A stretch of DNA of 8,547 nt from DATJGR01 sp035494855 (GTDB lineage: Bacteria; Pseudomonadota; Gammaproteobacteria; Pseudomonadales; Azotimanducaceae), in contig DATJGR010000266.1 in assembly GCA_035494855.1 (NCBI GenBank), positions 1-8,547 on the forward strand, written 5' to 3'. Of the stretch, positions 6,698 through 8,547 are shown in pieces (within the stretch, counting starts at the first letter, position 1; each line of letters starts with the position of its first letter). A model generated the notes under the pieces. It saw only the letters and a list, made by a program, of their open reading frames with translations. It searched no databases and was not told the DNA's origin. Made by a program: the position numbers and the translations under genes.

Positions 6698-6727
6698 CGC
6701 GTCTGTCGAGAGCTCGGCTCGGCCGGG

Positions 6728-8110
6728 TCACGCCATCGGCGGCGCCTGATAGCCACCGCACAGGGCTGCGACGTGCGCGGCGAGACGGATGGTCCTGAAG
6801 TCGCCACCGTACGGCCCGACCACCTGCATCCCGATGGGCAATTTCGATTTGCCGAGTCCGATCGGCGGGACGGTCGATGGCAGGTATGCCATGCCGGTGA
6901 GAATCGTCCACCGCACCAGGTCGATGTACATGCGCTGGCGGCCATTGCACGTCAGTTTGCGCTGCGAGAGTTCGCCCTTCTGAAGGTGCGCGAACGGCGG
7001 AACGAAGCACACCGGCATCAGCACCGCGTCGTAGCGCGTGAAGAATTCGGACCACTTTGCCCGTATCGCTTCGCGCGCCATGTGCGCATCGAGCCACGCG
7101 CGGTGGCTGTTTGCAGGGCGCCCCTCAGCCGATGTGTTCGGCGTCGACTGCGTCATCGCCTCGAACACCAGCCACAGGCCGAGATTGGACGCGGCGTCCG
7201 GATCGATGTCCGGACGCGCCTTGCGGTCCACCGAAACCCCGGAGGCTTCGAGCCGATCGGTAGCGGCGGAGACGACGTCGAGTACTTCGCCGTCGACCGG
7301 GCAGAACGAATCGTCGATCCATGCGGCGACACGCAGCGAACGCACGTCGTCCGGCGGCGGGGCGAGGTCGGCGATCAGCGGCCGATCCTTGCGCAGCAGG
7401 ATTCCGAGCAGCAGCTCCAGATCGTCGGCCGATCTCGCGAGGGGCCCGAGCACGTTGATGTCGGCCTCCGTTGTCCCGCCGGTGAGGTGATCGAGATATC
7501 CGGTGCTCGGCACGATGCCCCAGCTCGGTTTGTGCCCGAATATGCCGTTGAACGCCGCCGGGATGCGAATCGATCCGCCGATGTCGGTGCCGATTTCGAA
7601 CGAGGTGAGTCCGGCCGCAACCGCCGCACCGGCGCCGCCTGACGAGCCGCCTGGAACGCGCTCGGCATTCCACGGATTGACCGTGGTGCCGAACATCTCG
7701 TTGAACGTCTGCACGTCGCCCGACCAGCGCGGCAGGTTGGTTTTGCCGATGACGATCGCGCCGGCGGCTTTCACCGCACGCACCACCGGCGCGTCCCGCG
7801 TCGGAACGTTGTTGTGCAGTTCGATGGCGCCGCCAGTGGATCGGATGCCCTTCGTTTCGAGCGCGTCTTTGATGGTGATCGGCACACCGTGCAGCGGACC
7901 GACGACATCGCCGCGCGCCAGCGCTGAATCGGCTAGATCTGCGGCGGCGCGCGCAGCCGTGAAGTCGGTCGTTACGACTGCGTTCAGTTTCGGGTTGATC
8001 CGTTCGATCCGCATGATCGTGTGTTCGAGCAGACCGCGGCTGCTGATCTCGCGGCGACGGATCGCCTCGGCTTGTCGCGTGGCGGACCACAGGGCGATGT
8101 CGTTGCTCAT
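6728..8110 (-). CDS. Amidase-signature family hydrolase
   Basis: This 460-residue enzyme belongs to the amidase-signature family, which hydrolyses carboxylic amides with a Ser-cisSer-Lys triad. All three residues are present with exact family spacing: Lys81 in GVPITIKDA, cis-Ser156 in PGGSSGG, and nucleophile Ser180 in GTDIGGSIRIP; the intervals of 75 and 24 residues equal those I recall for fatty acid amide hydrolase. The C-terminal LPIGMQVVGPYGGD (424-437) is also typical. A GatA role is unlikely because no gatC or gatB is present, so a stand-alone amidase is preferred, substrate unknown. ATG at 8110 is chosen because family similarity (SATRQAEAIRRREISS) begins directly after it; the ribosome binding site is weak, and a stem-loop lies six bases upstream. 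The gene is divergent from soxR with a SoxR box 107 bases upstream of its start. Confidence 0.92.
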   Translation of the reverse strand: MSNDIALWSATRQAEAIRRREISSRGLLEHTIMRIERINPKLNAVVTTDFTAARAAADLADSALARGDVVGPLHGVPITIKDALETKGIRSTGGAIELHNNVPTRDAPVVRAVKAAGAIVIGKTNLPRWSGDVQTFNEMFGTTVNPWNAERVPGGSSGGAGAAVAAGLTSFEIGTDIGGSIRIPAAFNGIFGHKPSWGIVPSTGYLDHLTGGTTEADINVLGPLARSADDLELLLGILLRKDRPLIADLAPPPDDVRSLRVAAWIDDSFCPVDGEVLDVVSAATDRLEASGVSVDRKARPDIDPDAASNLGLWLVFEAMTQSTPNTSAEGRPANSHRAWLDAHMAREAIRAKWSEFFTRYDAVLMPVCFVPPFAHLQKGELSQRKLTCNGRQRMYIDLVRWTILTGMAYLPSTVPPIGLGKSKLPIGMQVVGPYGGDFRTIRLAAHVAALCGGYQAPPMA

Positions 8111-8116
8111 GGGACT

Positions 8117-8134
8117 GCTCGTGGATCGACGAGC
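8117..8134 (-). other. Stem-loop in the amidase 5' leader
   Basis: GCTCGT and ACGAGC form a perfect six-pair stem with a six-base loop, ending six bases before the amidase ATG. The only faint Shine-Dalgarno-like bases (ACGAGCAG on the minus strand) sit partly in the stem, so the structure could limit ribosome access. This is structural inference only. Confidence 0.35.
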
Positions 8135-8217
8135 GCAGATTAACCGCTCCGGCGCCGGCGTAGGCAAGCGCGCGCATTTGCGGCGGGGCAGTTGCATTCG
8201 ATGCGCCGAACACACAA

Positions 8218-8235
8218 CCTCAAGGTTACTCGAGG
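8218..8235. promoter_or_regulatory. SoxR box (SoxR operator)
   Basis: The 18-base dyad CCTCAAGGTTACTCGAGG agrees at 15 of 18 positions with the Escherichia coli soxS operator CCTCAAGTTAACTTGAGG as I recall it. Its arms CCTCAAG and CTCGAGG are nearly complementary. It lies directly in front of soxR (13 bases before the ATG) and 107 bases upstream of the divergent amidase start. SoxR operators normally sit within a promoter spacer of 19 bases; at that spacing the hexamers are ACAACC/GAGCAG toward soxR and CCAACC/TGTGTT toward the amidase, neither close to consensus. Confidence 0.8.
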
Positions 8236-8237
8236 TT

Positions 8238-8241
8238 GGAG
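8238..8241 (+). promoter_or_regulatory. soxR ribosome binding site
   Basis: GGAG lies seven bases before the ATG at 8249 and only two bases after the SoxR box, so bound SoxR would sit almost on the translation start region. Confidence 0.55.
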
Positions 8242-8248
8242 CAGGTTC

Positions 8249-8547
8249 ATGGTCGATCGAACGGCATCACAGCATCGCGGCAGAGAGTTGACGGTCGGCG
8301 AGGTATCGCAACGCAGCGGCGTGGCGGTATCGGCGCTGCATTTCTACGAAGCGAAGGGATTGCTCGCGAGTCACCGCACCGGCGGCAATCAGCGCCGTTA
8401 CCCGCGCAGCGTGTTGCGTCGCGTCGCGGTCATCCGCGTGGCGCAGCGCACCGGCGTGCCGCTTGCGACGATCCGGCAGGCGCTCGCTGCATTGCCGGAA
8501 GACCGGGTACCGACCGCCGCCGACTGGAACAGGCTTTCGGCGCGCTG
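8249..8547 (+). CDS. soxR: Redox-sensitive MerR-family activator SoxR, 3' end cut by window edge
   Basis: The first 99 residues are present. They match SoxR closely: LTVGEVSQRSGVAVSALHFY (14-33) is the winged-helix DNA-recognition region, then EAKGLLASHRTGGNQRRYPR (34-53) and VLRRVAVIRVAQRTGVPLAT (55-74), followed by LPEDRVPTAADWNRLSARW at the edge. The run SGVAVSALHFYE and the GNQRRY block separate SoxR from most other MerR proteins. SoxR is a homodimer with a [2Fe-2S] cluster that activates target promoters when oxidised by redox-cycling compounds; the cysteine cluster that holds the iron-sulphur centre lies beyond the window and cannot be checked. The start is supported by GGAG at 8238-8241. 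An 18-base SoxR box immediately upstream supports both the identification and self-regulation. Confidence 0.93.
   Translation, partial: MVDRTASQHRGRELTVGEVSQRSGVAVSALHFYEAKGLLASHRTGGNQRRYPRSVLRRVAVIRVAQRTGVPLATIRQALAALPEDRVPTAADWNRLSAR

Noticed and set aside
6698..6727. Possible bidirectional terminator between the convergent lipoprotein and amidase genes
   Set aside because: Only GAGC-TCG-GCTC with four pairs is present and there is no T- or A-tract.
6728..8110. Identification of the amidase as GatA of the tRNA amidotransferase
   Set aside because: No gatB or gatC is nearby, and the amidase-signature core alone does not separate GatA from other amidases.
7503..8291. A 262-codon plus-strand frame over the amidase start, the intergenic region and the soxR start
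   Set aside because: It is antisense to well-conserved amidase motifs and crosses the SoxR box; it has no domain features.

Overview
This is an ordinary chromosomal stretch from a high-GC proteobacterium. A gammaproteobacterium is the best guess: a DUF2799 lipoprotein, a SoxR regulator with a recognisable SoxR box, a CYP153-like P450 and GC-ending codons throughout all fit, but the sequence alone does not fix the lineage. Coding density is high, no intergenic gap exceeds about 140 bases, and I see no rRNA, tRNA, CRISPR array, insertion sequence or phage gene. Ten genes are supported; the first and last are cut by the window edges.

Layout. (1) Left edge, plus strand: the 3' part of a DUF488 gene, followed with no gap by a MmcQ/YjbR-family gene. 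(2) About 733-3856, minus strand: three genes transcribed leftward in the order dienelactone-hydrolase-like enzyme, exported PRC-barrel/EF-hand protein, GPH-type sugar:cation symporter. The symporter gene ends inside the 3' end of the MmcQ/YjbR gene (18-base convergent overlap). (3) About 3989-6697, plus strand: a CYP153-like cytochrome P450, a glutathione S-transferase and a DUF2799 lipoprotein. The P450 is divergent from the hydrolase across a 132-base region that holds a bulged dyad. (4) 6728-8110, minus strand: an amidase-signature hydrolase, convergent with the lipoprotein. (5) Right edge, plus strand: the first 99 codons of soxR, divergent from the amidase, with an 18-base SoxR box between them.

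How the genes work together. The P450, GST and dienelactone-hydrolase-like enzyme together suggest oxidation and detoxification of hydrophobic carbon compounds, but no ferredoxin or ferredoxin reductase for the P450 lies in the window. The PRC-barrel/EF-hand gene lies only 26 bases upstream of the symporter and may be cotranscribed with it. SoxR would sense redox-cycling compounds; its box may control soxR itself, the amidase, or both. I found no convincing new multi-gene system. The points most worth a second look are the SoxR-box geometry, the PRC-barrel plus EF-hand architecture, and the P450/hydrolase divergent control region.
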